In this document: piece after piece, positions 57,966 to 64,000 of the stretch
Layout: each line of letters starts with the position of its first letter
How positions within the stretch are numbered: the stretch's first letter is position 1
Assembly (NCBI GenBank): GCA_964423505.1
Contig: CAYREX010000008.1
Location: forward strand, 1-64,000
DNA length: 64,000 nt
Direction of reading: 5' to 3'
Source: CAYREX01 sp964423505
GTDB taxonomy: Bacteria > Fermentibacterota > Fermentibacteria > Fermentibacterales > JCC-6
Notes under the pieces: generated by a model
What the model was told of the DNA's origin: nothing
The model's input: only the letters and a program-made list of their open reading frames with translations
Databases searched by the model: none
Made by a program: the position numbers and the translations under genes

Positions 57966-58623
57966 GGCGCTTCTGCTGCCGCTGCTCCTGCTCTCCACGC
58001 CCTCCGGGAGCGGGCCGGATGCGGGCGACGGGCCGCCTCTGGTGGTGGTGACCAGCGACTCAACCTGGGAGACCGCTGCCGGGACCGGCAGCTACCGGGT
58101 CGACGGCGTTGCCGTCGAGGAGGGTGACGGTGGCCGGGCGCTTCTCTTCTGGATAGCCCCCCCTCCACCCGAGGCGGTTCCGGGGCTCGTGCTCTCGGGA
58201 GCTTCGGAGAGCAGGAGCCTCACCCTGGTCCGCGCCACCGGCTCCTGGGTCACCGGGGTCCTCGAGGTCGAGCTCCGGAGGGGTCCCGAGACGTCCAGCT
58301 TCAGGGCTCTGCGGACCTGGCTGCTGGACGGCACGGTCATGGACCTGGGCTCGGTGGTGCAGATGGACTCCCTCTTCTACCGGAGCCTGGCCTCGCAGCT
58401 GGGCGTCCCCCCCGGAGTGGAGGTTGACGGCTGGCTGTGGAGAAGGGGATTCTGGCTCGACCCGCTCAGCTTCTCGCTGCTGCCGCCCGACTCGGCCGGC
58501 CGGGGAGGGGGAGGAACCGCGCTCCGGCTGGGCCTCCCCTCCAACTCGGGAGAGGATACCATGCTCACCGTGGACATCCCCCTGGAGGGGCTCAACACCG
58601 CCAGCGGAGCCATGCTGGACTGA
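57958..58623 (+). CDS. Exported protein of unknown function
   Basis: 221 residues. TTG start inside the radC stop (8-base overlap). Signal-like MTEALLLPLLLLSTPSGSG, then a beta-rich body (GSYRVDGVAVEEGDGGRALLFWI, LEVELRRGPETSSFRALRTWLLDG). No family recognised. It is third in the mscS-radC unit and ends before a strong bidirectional hairpin at 58653-58677. Confidence 0.65.
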   Translation: MTEALLLPLLLLSTPSGSGPDAGDGPPLVVVTSDSTWETAAGTGSYRVDGVAVEEGDGGRALLFWIAPPPPEAVPGLVLSGASESRSLTLVRATGSWVTGVLEVELRRGPETSSFRALRTWLLDGTVMDLGSVVQMDSLFYRSLASQLGVPPGVEVDGWLWRRGFWLDPLSFSLLPPDSAGRGGGGTALRLGLPSNSGEDTMLTVDIPLEGLNTASGAMLD

Positions 58624-58652
58624 GTGGCGGCCGTTACCGCATGATGCGGAGA

Positions 58653-58677
58653 GGGCCGGGCGGCATCCGCCCGGCCC
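58653..58677. terminator. Bidirectional terminator between convergent genes
   Basis: Perfect 11-bp stem GGGCCGGGCGG / CCGCCCGGCCC with a three-base loop (CAT), followed on the plus strand by TTCCCGTTCC. It lies 30 bases after the plus-strand stop and 28 bases past the minus-strand stop. Confidence 0.7.
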
Positions 58678-58704
58678 TTCCCGTTCCGCGACGGGGCCCC
58701 GGGG

Positions 58705-59298
58705 CTAGAAGGAGGCCTTGATGTCGCCCCAGGTCGAACTCTGGATGGCTGTGTAGTCGTCCGGGGTGATGATGGTGCACCCGGCGGGGGCGGTGACGGT
58801 CAGGTCGTCTATGTACCCGGCGTCGCCCGGGGCGGTGTATATCCTGGCCTCGACCACGAGTCCGGTGTGGCCCTCTTCGACGGTCCAGGTGTGCGAGGTC
58901 TCGTCCCAGCCGGTGCCGGGACCGTAGTCGGTGTTGCCTCCGGCGCTTCCGTCGTAGCCGTCCACGTCGTTCGGGTCGTCGTTCCAGTGACCCCATATCC
59001 TGATGGACGGGCTGGCGCCGGGGGTTACGTCGTAGCGCCAGAAGCTGGCGGTCACCTCGTCGCCGTCCTGGAGGCCCTGTATCCAGGCGACGTAGGCCTG
59101 CGAGGTGCCGGAGGAGGCGTTCTCCTCGATGTAGAGAGAATGCGACCCGGCATGGACCTCGTCCGTGGATATCTCGTAGATGAGGTCGCCGTAGGTGCTG
59201 AGGACGTCCCCCGTGCCCTCCCACCCGTATGTCGCGGTGTCGGATGAGGATACGGACGCGAGCAGGAGGATCGGTACGAGCGCTAGCAGCCTGGTCAT
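58705..59298 (-). CDS. Secreted protein with WGxIK C-terminal motif
   Basis: 197 residues. A signal peptide (MTRLLALVPILLLASVSSS) then a beta-sandwich, carbohydrate-binding-like body: STDEVHAGSHSLYIEENASSG, VTASFWRYDVTPGASPSIRIWGHW and IDDLTVTA, the pattern of CBM/LamG-like domains. It ends TAIQSSTWGDIKASF, matching the end of the 967-1590 protein (TALETESWGAIKGLYR). Start ATG after GGAGGGAGGCAGCT. Monocistronic with a promoter about 80 bases upstream. Confidence 0.8.
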   Translation of the reverse strand: MTRLLALVPILLLASVSSSDTATYGWEGTGDVLSTYGDLIYEISTDEVHAGSHSLYIEENASSGTSQAYVAWIQGLQDGDEVTASFWRYDVTPGASPSIRIWGHWNDDPNDVDGYDGSAGGNTDYGPGTGWDETSHTWTVEEGHTGLVVEARIYTAPGDAGYIDDLTVTAPAGCTIITPDDYTAIQSSTWGDIKASF

Positions 59299-59348
59299 AG
59301 CTGCCTCCCTCCAGAAGGGTGCTTCGAGCCAATGCTTGCGGTCGGATG

Positions 59349-59363
59349 GCCGGGATTCCCGGC
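59349..59363. repeat. Hairpin in the 5' leader of the 58705-59298 gene
   Basis: GCCGGG-ATT-CCCGGC, a perfect six-base-pair stem, lies between the promoter and the start codon and would be part of the mRNA leader. Confidence 0.4.
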
Positions 59364-59379
59364 TCTGCGCGGCGACGAT

Positions 59380-59408
59380 AACATAACTGCCGAGGGCTCC
59401 ATCCGGAA
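59380..59408 (-). promoter_or_regulatory. Promoter of the 58705-59298 gene
   Basis: Minus strand TTCCGG (59403-59408), 17-base spacer, TATGTT (59380-59385). It gives a leader of about 75 bases, with a hairpin at 59349-59363. Confidence 0.45.
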
Positions 59409-59476
59409 CCTCGAGAGGTCGGCTCTCCTCCGCCTCCGGCTCCGAGGCCCGCCGCCGTGGCTCCCGATCATGCCGT

Positions 59477-60256
59477 CTAGGAGCGTTCCGCCCACTTCTG
59501 CCTCCACGTGGTGTCCTCGGTGTGCCAGCGGCCGCGCTGGTCCCTTCCGGTCATGACGCATCTCAGGAAGACCTCCGGGAGCCCGGCGGCCTCGTAGGCC
59601 TCCCGGTACCTCTGCGTGTCGAAGTCGACCCTGTACCACCCCACGCAGGGCCGTGAGTAGTCGTCCACGTCCAGCACCAGGAAGGTCGAGCCGCCGGGAA
59701 CGGTGCCGCCTCCGACGCTGCCTGCGCTGCAGAGGATCCCGCCGGGTCTCCTCACCGTCACCAGCTCGTGCGAGTGACCGGTGACCAGCACGTCGCAGTG
59801 GTTGCTGGAGAGGAGCATCTCGTAGAGGTCGTTGGCTCCCCGGGGGGGGAGCTCACCGGTGATGTTGCCGGGCAGGCCGTGGACGAGCAGCAGCCGCACC
59901 CCGTCGACCTCGAAGCGGAGGCTGTCCGGGAGCTTCTTCAGGAAGTCCCTCCTTCTCCCGCTGACGCGGCTCCCGGTCCATCCCAGGCTCTCCGCGGCCA
60001 GCCGGTCCCAGTACGAGCTGCCGAAGCTGTCGCCGGTGCTGCCCCGTCCACGAGCGACCGCCCTGTCGCAGTTGCCCTGGACGGTCTCCACCCCGCTACG
60101 CTCGATCAGGTCGACCACCTCCGCGGGGAAGGGGCCGTACTGTACGAGGTCCCCGGTACAGAGAATCCGCTCCGCCCCAAGCTCCTCGAGCCTGGCGAGG
60201 CACGCCTCGAGACCCGGCAGGTTGCCGTGGATGTCCGACAGTATGCCGAGCCTCAC
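59477..60256 (-). CDS. Calcineurin-like metallophosphoesterase (YfcE/MJ0936 type)
   Basis: 259 residues. Two-metal phosphoesterase: LSDIHGNLPGLE (Asp, His), CTGDLVQYGPFP (Asp), VQGNCDRAV (Asn), VHGLPG (His) and VTGHSHELVTV (His-x-His) are all in place. Family members cleave phosphodiesters or nucleotides of uncertain identity. The GTG start overlaps the NamZ-like gene's stop (GTGA). Fourth gene of the alr unit. Confidence 0.88.
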   Translation of the reverse strand: MRLGILSDIHGNLPGLEACLARLEELGAERILCTGDLVQYGPFPAEVVDLIERSGVETVQGNCDRAVARGRGSTGDSFGSSYWDRLAAESLGWTGSRVSGRRRDFLKKLPDSLRFEVDGVRLLLVHGLPGNITGELPPRGANDLYEMLLSSNHCDVLVTGHSHELVTVRRPGGILCSAGSVGGGTVPGGSTFLVLDVDDYSRPCVGWYRVDFDTQRYREAYEAAGLPEVFLRCVMTGRDQRGRWHTEDTTWRQKWAERS

Positions 60257-61437
60257 GACGTCATCTCCCCCGGGTAGAGCAGAAGGTCGCCGGCCATGGC
60301 CAGGAGTCCCTCCACGTCGCCCGCGGCCAGCCTCTTCAGCTCCCCCGCGTCCGAGCTCTCCAGCGCTCTCCTCACGTCGTCCCCCCCGGCCAGTATATCC
60401 ATGGGCATCCTCCGGTACTCGTACTCGTAGGGCGGCGGCCTGAACCGCGTGGCCCGCTCGCCGAAGCAGACAAGCAATATACCGAGCGCGGAGCGGAGCG
60501 CCCTGAAGGAGGAGCGTTCGGTAACGTGTATCTCGCACCCGCTGCAGACCTCCCCCCGGTGCTTGCCGAAGGTGGGGACGAACCCGTGGGGGCGCAGTAT
60601 CGCGCCCTCCATCCATGAGGTCCCGTTCAGCTCCGCCGCTATCCGCTCTCCGCTCAGCCAGGGGGCGCCGAAGACCGTGAAGGGCCTGGTGGTCCCCCTC
60701 CCCTCGGAGAGGTTGGTGCCCTCCAGGAGGCACATGCCCGGATAGACCAGCGCGACCTCCGGCGTGGGCATGTTCGGGGAGGGCAGTACCCACGGCAGCC
60801 CTCGCGGGGGCCAGCCCCGCTCCCATCCGGATGCGCGTACGACCGACGGCTCCGGCAGAGCGTCCAGCCTGGCGAAGAGGAGGGCCGCCTCCCCTACGGT
60901 CAGGGCGTGGCGGGTCGGCAGCGGGTACATTCCGACGAAGGACTCCCAGCCGGGTCGGAGCAGCCTCCCCTCGACTATCTCGCCCCCCAGCGGGTTCGGC
61001 CTGTCCAGGACGACCACCGGGACCCCGGCCTCGGCGCATGCCCTCATGCAGAGGGCCATGGTGTAGACATAGGTGTAGTACCTGGAGCCCACGTCCTGGA
61101 TGTCGACCACCAGACAGTCGAGCCCCTCCAGCTGCCCGGGCTCCGGCCTGCGCCTCCGGCCGTAGAGGCTGTGGACCGGCACGCCCAGCGTCGGGTGGAG
61201 GTACCCCTCCCATTCTATCATGTTGTCCTGGGTCTCCCCCAGCAGCCCGTGCTGTGGTCCGAAGAGCGCGGCGAGCCGCTTTCCCGGGAGTGAGCGGAGC
61301 ACATCCTGCGAGCCGCGGTAGCACCGGTCCACGGCCGCGTAGTTGGTGAGCAGGCCGAAGGACCTCCCGGGCAGGTCCTCAGGGCGCACCCGGTCGAGGC
61401 CGGTCAGTACGGCGGCCTCAGATCTCGAGCCTGTCAC
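60253..61437 (-). CDS. DUF1343 / NamZ-like exo-muramidase
   Basis: 394 residues. The family pattern is clear: FGLLTNYAAVD, FGPQHGLLGETQDNMIEWEGY, TLGVPVHSLYGRR, DIQDVGSRYYTYVYTMALCM (pieces), VVLDRPNPLGG, HALTVGEAALLF and NLSEGRGTTRPF. In B. subtilis NamZ this family removes terminal MurNAc from glycan chains, so a peptidoglycan-recycling role is likely. No obvious signal peptide, which would suggest a cytoplasmic site, unlike NamZ. GTG start inside the upstream metallo-hydrolase gene (20-base overlap). Confidence 0.88.
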   Translation of the reverse strand: MTGSRSEAAVLTGLDRVRPEDLPGRSFGLLTNYAAVDRCYRGSQDVLRSLPGKRLAALFGPQHGLLGETQDNMIEWEGYLHPTLGVPVHSLYGRRRRPEPGQLEGLDCLVVDIQDVGSRYYTYVYTMALCMRACAEAGVPVVVLDRPNPLGGEIVEGRLLRPGWESFVGMYPLPTRHALTVGEAALLFARLDALPEPSVVRASGWERGWPPRGLPWVLPSPNMPTPEVALVYPGMCLLEGTNLSEGRGTTRPFTVFGAPWLSGERIAAELNGTSWMEGAILRPHGFVPTFGKHRGEVCSGCEIHVTERSSFRALRSALGILLVCFGERATRFRPPPYEYEYRRMPMDILAGGDDVRRALESSDAGELKRLAAGDVEGLLAMAGDLLLYPGEMTS

Positions 61438-62182
61438 CGCTCCGCAGCACCGTGACGCCGTCGGAGAAGCGTCTCGCCAGGTCCCTCTCTATCTCGTGGC
61501 GGAACCAGGGCTTGAGGTGTATGGCGTAGACCGTGACGTCTTCCCTGTCCAGCTTTCGTAGCTCGTCCTCGAGGAGGGCAGGGGTGAGATGGTCGCTCGC
61601 CATGGCCAGGTCGCTCATCCTGTCCGGGAAGGAGACCTCCGTTATCACGCTGTGGAGCTCCGGCGACGACCTGCCCATCTCCCATATCCTGCCGGTCGGC
61701 CCGGTATCGCCCGTGTAGAGGAGCGAGCCATCGCCGCTGCTGAACAGGAAGCCCCTCGCCCCGGCGCCGTGGCTGACCGGCCCGGTGAGCGCGGATACCC
61801 CGCCCGGGAGGTCCATCCACTCCCCGTCCGCGAGCTCAACGTACTCCAGCGAAGGGCCGCTGGAGGTCCTTATCCTGCTGAAGTCAGGCCAGATGAGGTC
61901 GTTCATGTAGTGCCGCCTCACGACCTCCAGGCAGGCCCTGCTCCCGGCGACCCTCAGGGGGGTGTCCCTGAAGCTGACCGTGGCGTCCAGCAGGAAGCCG
62001 AGCTCCAGGACGTGGTCGAGGTGCGAATGGGTGAGCAGCACCATCTCGATGCCCTGCTGCTGTCTGTCGGAGAGCATGGTGGCCGACCCGGCGTCCAGAA
62101 GCACGGAGCTCCCGAGCATCATGGTGACCAGGTTGCATCCGTGCCCCTTCGAGCCGTCCACTCCAATGACGTCGAACCGCAT
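61418..62182 (-). CDS. Metallo-beta-lactamase fold hydrolase (class II cAMP phosphodiesterase-like)
   Basis: 254 residues. Metal motif THSHLDHVLELG near residue 50, later HGAGARGF, YTGDTGPT (Asp) and AIHLKPWF (His). The short distance of HxHxDH from the N-terminus and the LLDAGSAT start resemble class II cyclic-nucleotide phosphodiesterases (CpdP) and related hydrolases. Substrate unknown. Start ATG after GGAGGTTGAGC, two bases after the alr stop. Confidence 0.8.
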   Translation of the reverse strand: MRFDVIGVDGSKGHGCNLVTMMLGSSVLLDAGSATMLSDRQQQGIEMVLLTHSHLDHVLELGFLLDATVSFRDTPLRVAGSRACLEVVRRHYMNDLIWPDFSRIRTSSGPSLEYVELADGEWMDLPGGVSALTGPVSHGAGARGFLFSSGDGSLLYTGDTGPTGRIWEMGRSSPELHSVITEVSFPDRMSDLAMASDHLTPALLEDELRKLDREDVTVYAIHLKPWFRHEIERDLARRFSDGVTVLRSGDRLEI

Positions 62183-62184
62183 GC

Positions 62185-63324
62185 TCAACCTCCGGTCACC
62201 ACCCTCGGCAGGAGCGGGCTGACCCTCGTAACCACCTCGTAGTTGATGGTGCCGGACCATTCCGCAACCATCTCGGCGGTCACCTCCTCTTCCCCGTCCC
62301 TGCCGAGAAGCACCACCTCGTCCTGCAGGCCCGCTCCCGGAACGTCCGTGAGGTCCACCATGGTCAGGTTCATGCATATCCTGCCCAGCACCGGCGCGCG
62401 GCGCCCCCTGACGAGCACGTGGGCAGTGTTGCCGAGCCCCCTGTCGTAGCCGTCGGAGTAGCCGACGGGCAGGACGCCGAGCAGAGTCCTCCTGCCGGTC
62501 CTGTAGGTACACCCGTAACCGATGTAGCTCCCGGCTGGCATCTCCTTGACCTGCGCTATCCGCGTCCGTAGCGACATCACCGGCCTCAGGTCCGGAACGG
62601 GGCGCGGCCCCGAGGAGGCGGAGAGGAACGTCTCCCTGGAGGGCCAGAGGCCGTAGATCCCTATCCCAGCGCGGAGCATGTCGAAATGGGTCTCGGGGAA
62701 GAGGATGGACGCTGCCGTGCACGCGGTGTGGCACATGCCGGGGGAGCCGCCGCTCCGCAGGACCGTCTCCCTCATGGAGAGGAAGCGGTCCAGCTGGCCC
62801 TGTGCGTAATCGTGGTTCAGGGTGTCCTCTATGTTGGCGAAGTGGGTGGAGAGCCCCTCCAGGTCCATCCAGGGTTCCTCCGATATCATCCCGACCAGGG
62901 CAGGCAGATCCTCCTCGAGAACCCCCTGCCTGCCGGTGCCGGTCTCCAGCTTCAGGTGTACCCTGGCTCTCCTCCCTGCCGAGGTCAGCCCGGAGAGCTC
63001 CCTCACCGTCTCCCGGTTGTAGACGGTCAGCCGGAGATCGGCGTCCAGAGCCTCTGCGAGCCTGTCCGTGAGCACGTGCCCCAGGAGGAGTATCGGCCTC
63101 CTCTCCCCCAGGGAGCGGAGCTCGAGCCCCTCGTCCAGGGAGTTCACGGCCAGCCAGTCGGCTGAGCCGAGAAGGGGGAGCATCTCCGCAATGCCGTGTC
63201 CGTAGGCGTTAGCCTTCACCACGGCGCAGAACCGCACGCCGCTGCCGGAGGCGCACCTCCTCAGCTCCGAGATGTTGTGGGCGGGGGCCTCCGGGTCGAG
63301 CTCGACCCATTTCAGGTGCCTCAT
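62185..63324 (-). CDS. alr: Alanine racemase
   Basis: 379 residues. PLP enzyme making D-alanine for peptidoglycan. The PLP lysine lies in CAVVKANAYGHG (Lys 37); YIGYGCTYRTG carries the catalytic Tyr (about 268). STHFANIED, MLRAGIGIYG, VLPVGYSDGY and GRICMNLTMVDLTD match the family. The ATG start has no ribosome binding site and is only eight bases after a good -10 box, so the mRNA may be leaderless. Heads the alr-hydrolase-NamZ-phosphoesterase unit. Confidence 0.95.
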   Translation of the reverse strand: MRHLKWVELDPEAPAHNISELRRCASGSGVRFCAVVKANAYGHGIAEMLPLLGSADWLAVNSLDEGLELRSLGERRPILLLGHVLTDRLAEALDADLRLTVYNRETVRELSGLTSAGRRARVHLKLETGTGRQGVLEEDLPALVGMISEEPWMDLEGLSTHFANIEDTLNHDYAQGQLDRFLSMRETVLRSGGSPGMCHTACTAASILFPETHFDMLRAGIGIYGLWPSRETFLSASSGPRPVPDLRPVMSLRTRIAQVKEMPAGSYIGYGCTYRTGRRTLLGVLPVGYSDGYDRGLGNTAHVLVRGRRAPVLGRICMNLTMVDLTDVPGAGLQDEVVLLGRDGEEEVTAEMVAEWSGTINYEVVTRVSPLLPRVVTGG

Positions 63325-63332
63325 GACGATAA

Positions 63333-63361
63333 TCTATACCCTTACCCCCCACGCCATGCAA
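63333..63361 (-). promoter_or_regulatory. alr promoter, probably giving a leaderless mRNA
   Basis: Minus strand TTGCAT (63356-63361), 17-base spacer, TATAGA (63333-63338). The ATG begins nine bases after the -10, at or within one or two bases of the expected transcription start. Confidence 0.6.
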
Positions 63362-63389
63362 GCCGACGGGGGACCGGAGGACGGGGCGA

Positions 63390-63419
63390 TTGACCCGGAG
63401 CGGGGGCGCTCCCTATTGT
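63390..63419 (+). promoter_or_regulatory. Promoter of the DUF362 gene
   Basis: TTGACC (63390-63395), 18-base spacer, TATTGT (63414-63419), 39 bases before the GTG start. Divergent from the alr promoter. Confidence 0.65.
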
Positions 63420-63457
63420 GGCGGGGTGATACTCCACATCCGACGGACGGAGGCGAG

Positions 63458-64000
63458 GTGTCAGAGGTAAGGTTCCTTCCCGAACGGGAGGCCGCCGGCG
63501 GCGGAGTCGGCCTCCTCCGTGAGCTGCTCGCGCCCCTCGCCGGGGCGCTCTCCACCGGCCCGCGGGATATCGTCGCCGTCAAGATCCACCCGGGCGAGAG
63601 CGGCAACACTTCCTTCGTGGGAGCCGGTGAGGTCTCCTCCGTGGTGGAGGCGCTCGATCTCCCCCCGGACCGGATCTTCCTGACCGACACCACGGTCCTC
63701 TACCCCGGGAGGAGGAGGAACGCCCCGGACCTGCTCAGGCTGGTCCGGGAGCACGGGTTCGGCCCTCCCGCCACCCCCCCCTTCGTGGTCGCCGACGGCC
63801 TCCGAGGAGAGCTGGGCCGGGAGGTGCCGGTCGGCGGGGGAAGGGAGACCGCGACCGCCATGATAGCCGAGAGCGTCTGCGCGGCGGACGCGGTGGTATT
63901 CGTCAGCCATTTCAAGGGGCACCTCCTCTCCGGCTTCGGCGGGGCGGTCAAGAACCTGGGAATGGGCTGCGCCACCAGGGCGGGGAAGCTCTTCCAGCAC
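63458..64000 (+). CDS. DUF362-domain protein (3' end outside window)
   Basis: 181 residues of a longer gene. GTG start after GGAGGCGAG. The DUF362 pattern is clear: VAVKIHPGESGNTSFV, FLTDTTVLYPGRRRNAPDLL (pieces), VADGLRG, ADAVVFVSHFKGHLLSGFGGAVKNLGMGCATRAGK (pieces). Full-length members often carry a 4Fe-4S ferredoxin domain after this one, and that part would lie beyond the window. The conserved Cys in GMGCA is present. Function unknown. Confidence 0.88.
   Translation, partial: MSEVRFLPEREAAGGGVGLLRELLAPLAGALSTGPRDIVAVKIHPGESGNTSFVGAGEVSSVVEALDLPPDRIFLTDTTVLYPGRRRNAPDLLRLVREHGFGPPATPPFVVADGLRGELGREVPVGGGRETATAMIAESVCAADAVVFVSHFKGHLLSGFGGAVKNLGMGCATRAGKLFQH

Noticed and set aside
1..64000. 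CRISPR arrays, tRNA or rRNA genes
   Set aside because: No regularly spaced direct repeats, no T-loop GGTTCGA with a cloverleaf, and no rRNA segments were seen in the spacers.

Overview
The window is 64 kb of very G+C-rich bacterial chromosome with dense, mostly minus-strand operons. Genes commonly overlap by 1, 4 or 8 bases (ATGA, GTGA, TGATG), and GGAGG-type ribosome binding sites and sigma70-like promoters are easy to read. I place it in an uncultured lineage of or near the FCB group (a Fermentibacteria/Eisenbacteria-like organism is my guess). The reasons are a type IX-secretion-like C-terminal sorting domain, many secreted or lipoprotein TPR proteins, and two secreted proteins sharing an unusual Trp-Gly-x-Ile-Lys tail. 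PheS and PheT are of the archaeal/eukaryotic type, as in spirochaetes and some other bacteria. I saw no tRNA, rRNA or CRISPR array.

Layout. 0-1 kb: the tail of a decayed IS1380-family transposase, then an A+T-rich spacer. 1-9.3 kb (minus): a small secreted protein, uvrB, pheT-pheS and a secreted caspase-like protein. 9.4-19.3 kb (minus): hsp20-lon, a lectin-like lipoprotein, a LysM protein, a protein with L7/L12-like domains, xerD, and a TPR-PEGA-TonB protein. 19.4-29.6 kb: recG, a TPR protein and a T9SS-tailed protein on plus; panE, ytxH, secA and secreted TPR proteins on minus. 29.65-33.18 kb (plus): a compact peptide-modification operon. 33.2-42.6 kb (minus): an envelope operon behind a strong promoter (GYF-like protein, pyrimidine-nucleoside phosphorylase, GspE ATPase, lipoprotein, PBP1, TPR protein, flippase-like protein). 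42.7-51.7 kb (minus): pyrimidine biosynthesis (pyrC, pyrK, pyrD, pyrF) interleaved with an aldolase, a TPR lipoprotein, rlpA and an AsmA-GT51 glycosyltransferase. 51.8-54.3 kb (plus): Trk/Ktr potassium uptake. 54.3-63.3 kb: lepB, mscS, radC, secreted proteins, and a peptidoglycan-related operon (alr, metallo-hydrolase, NamZ-like protein, phosphoesterase). The window ends inside a DUF362-family gene.

The most interesting region is 29,652-33,175. A PqqD-like recognition protein, two tandem radical SAM/SPASM enzymes, an HPr-kinase-like ATPase and a SipW-like S26 peptidase overlap or abut one another, and are followed by a 62-residue peptide with a YxxPxL leader motif and two cysteines, with its own possible promoter. 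I read this as an uncharacterised RiPP system in which the peptide is the substrate. Other points are two genes (uvrB, pyrC) that appear to start at CTG, a probably leaderless alr transcript, and several unusual domain fusions.
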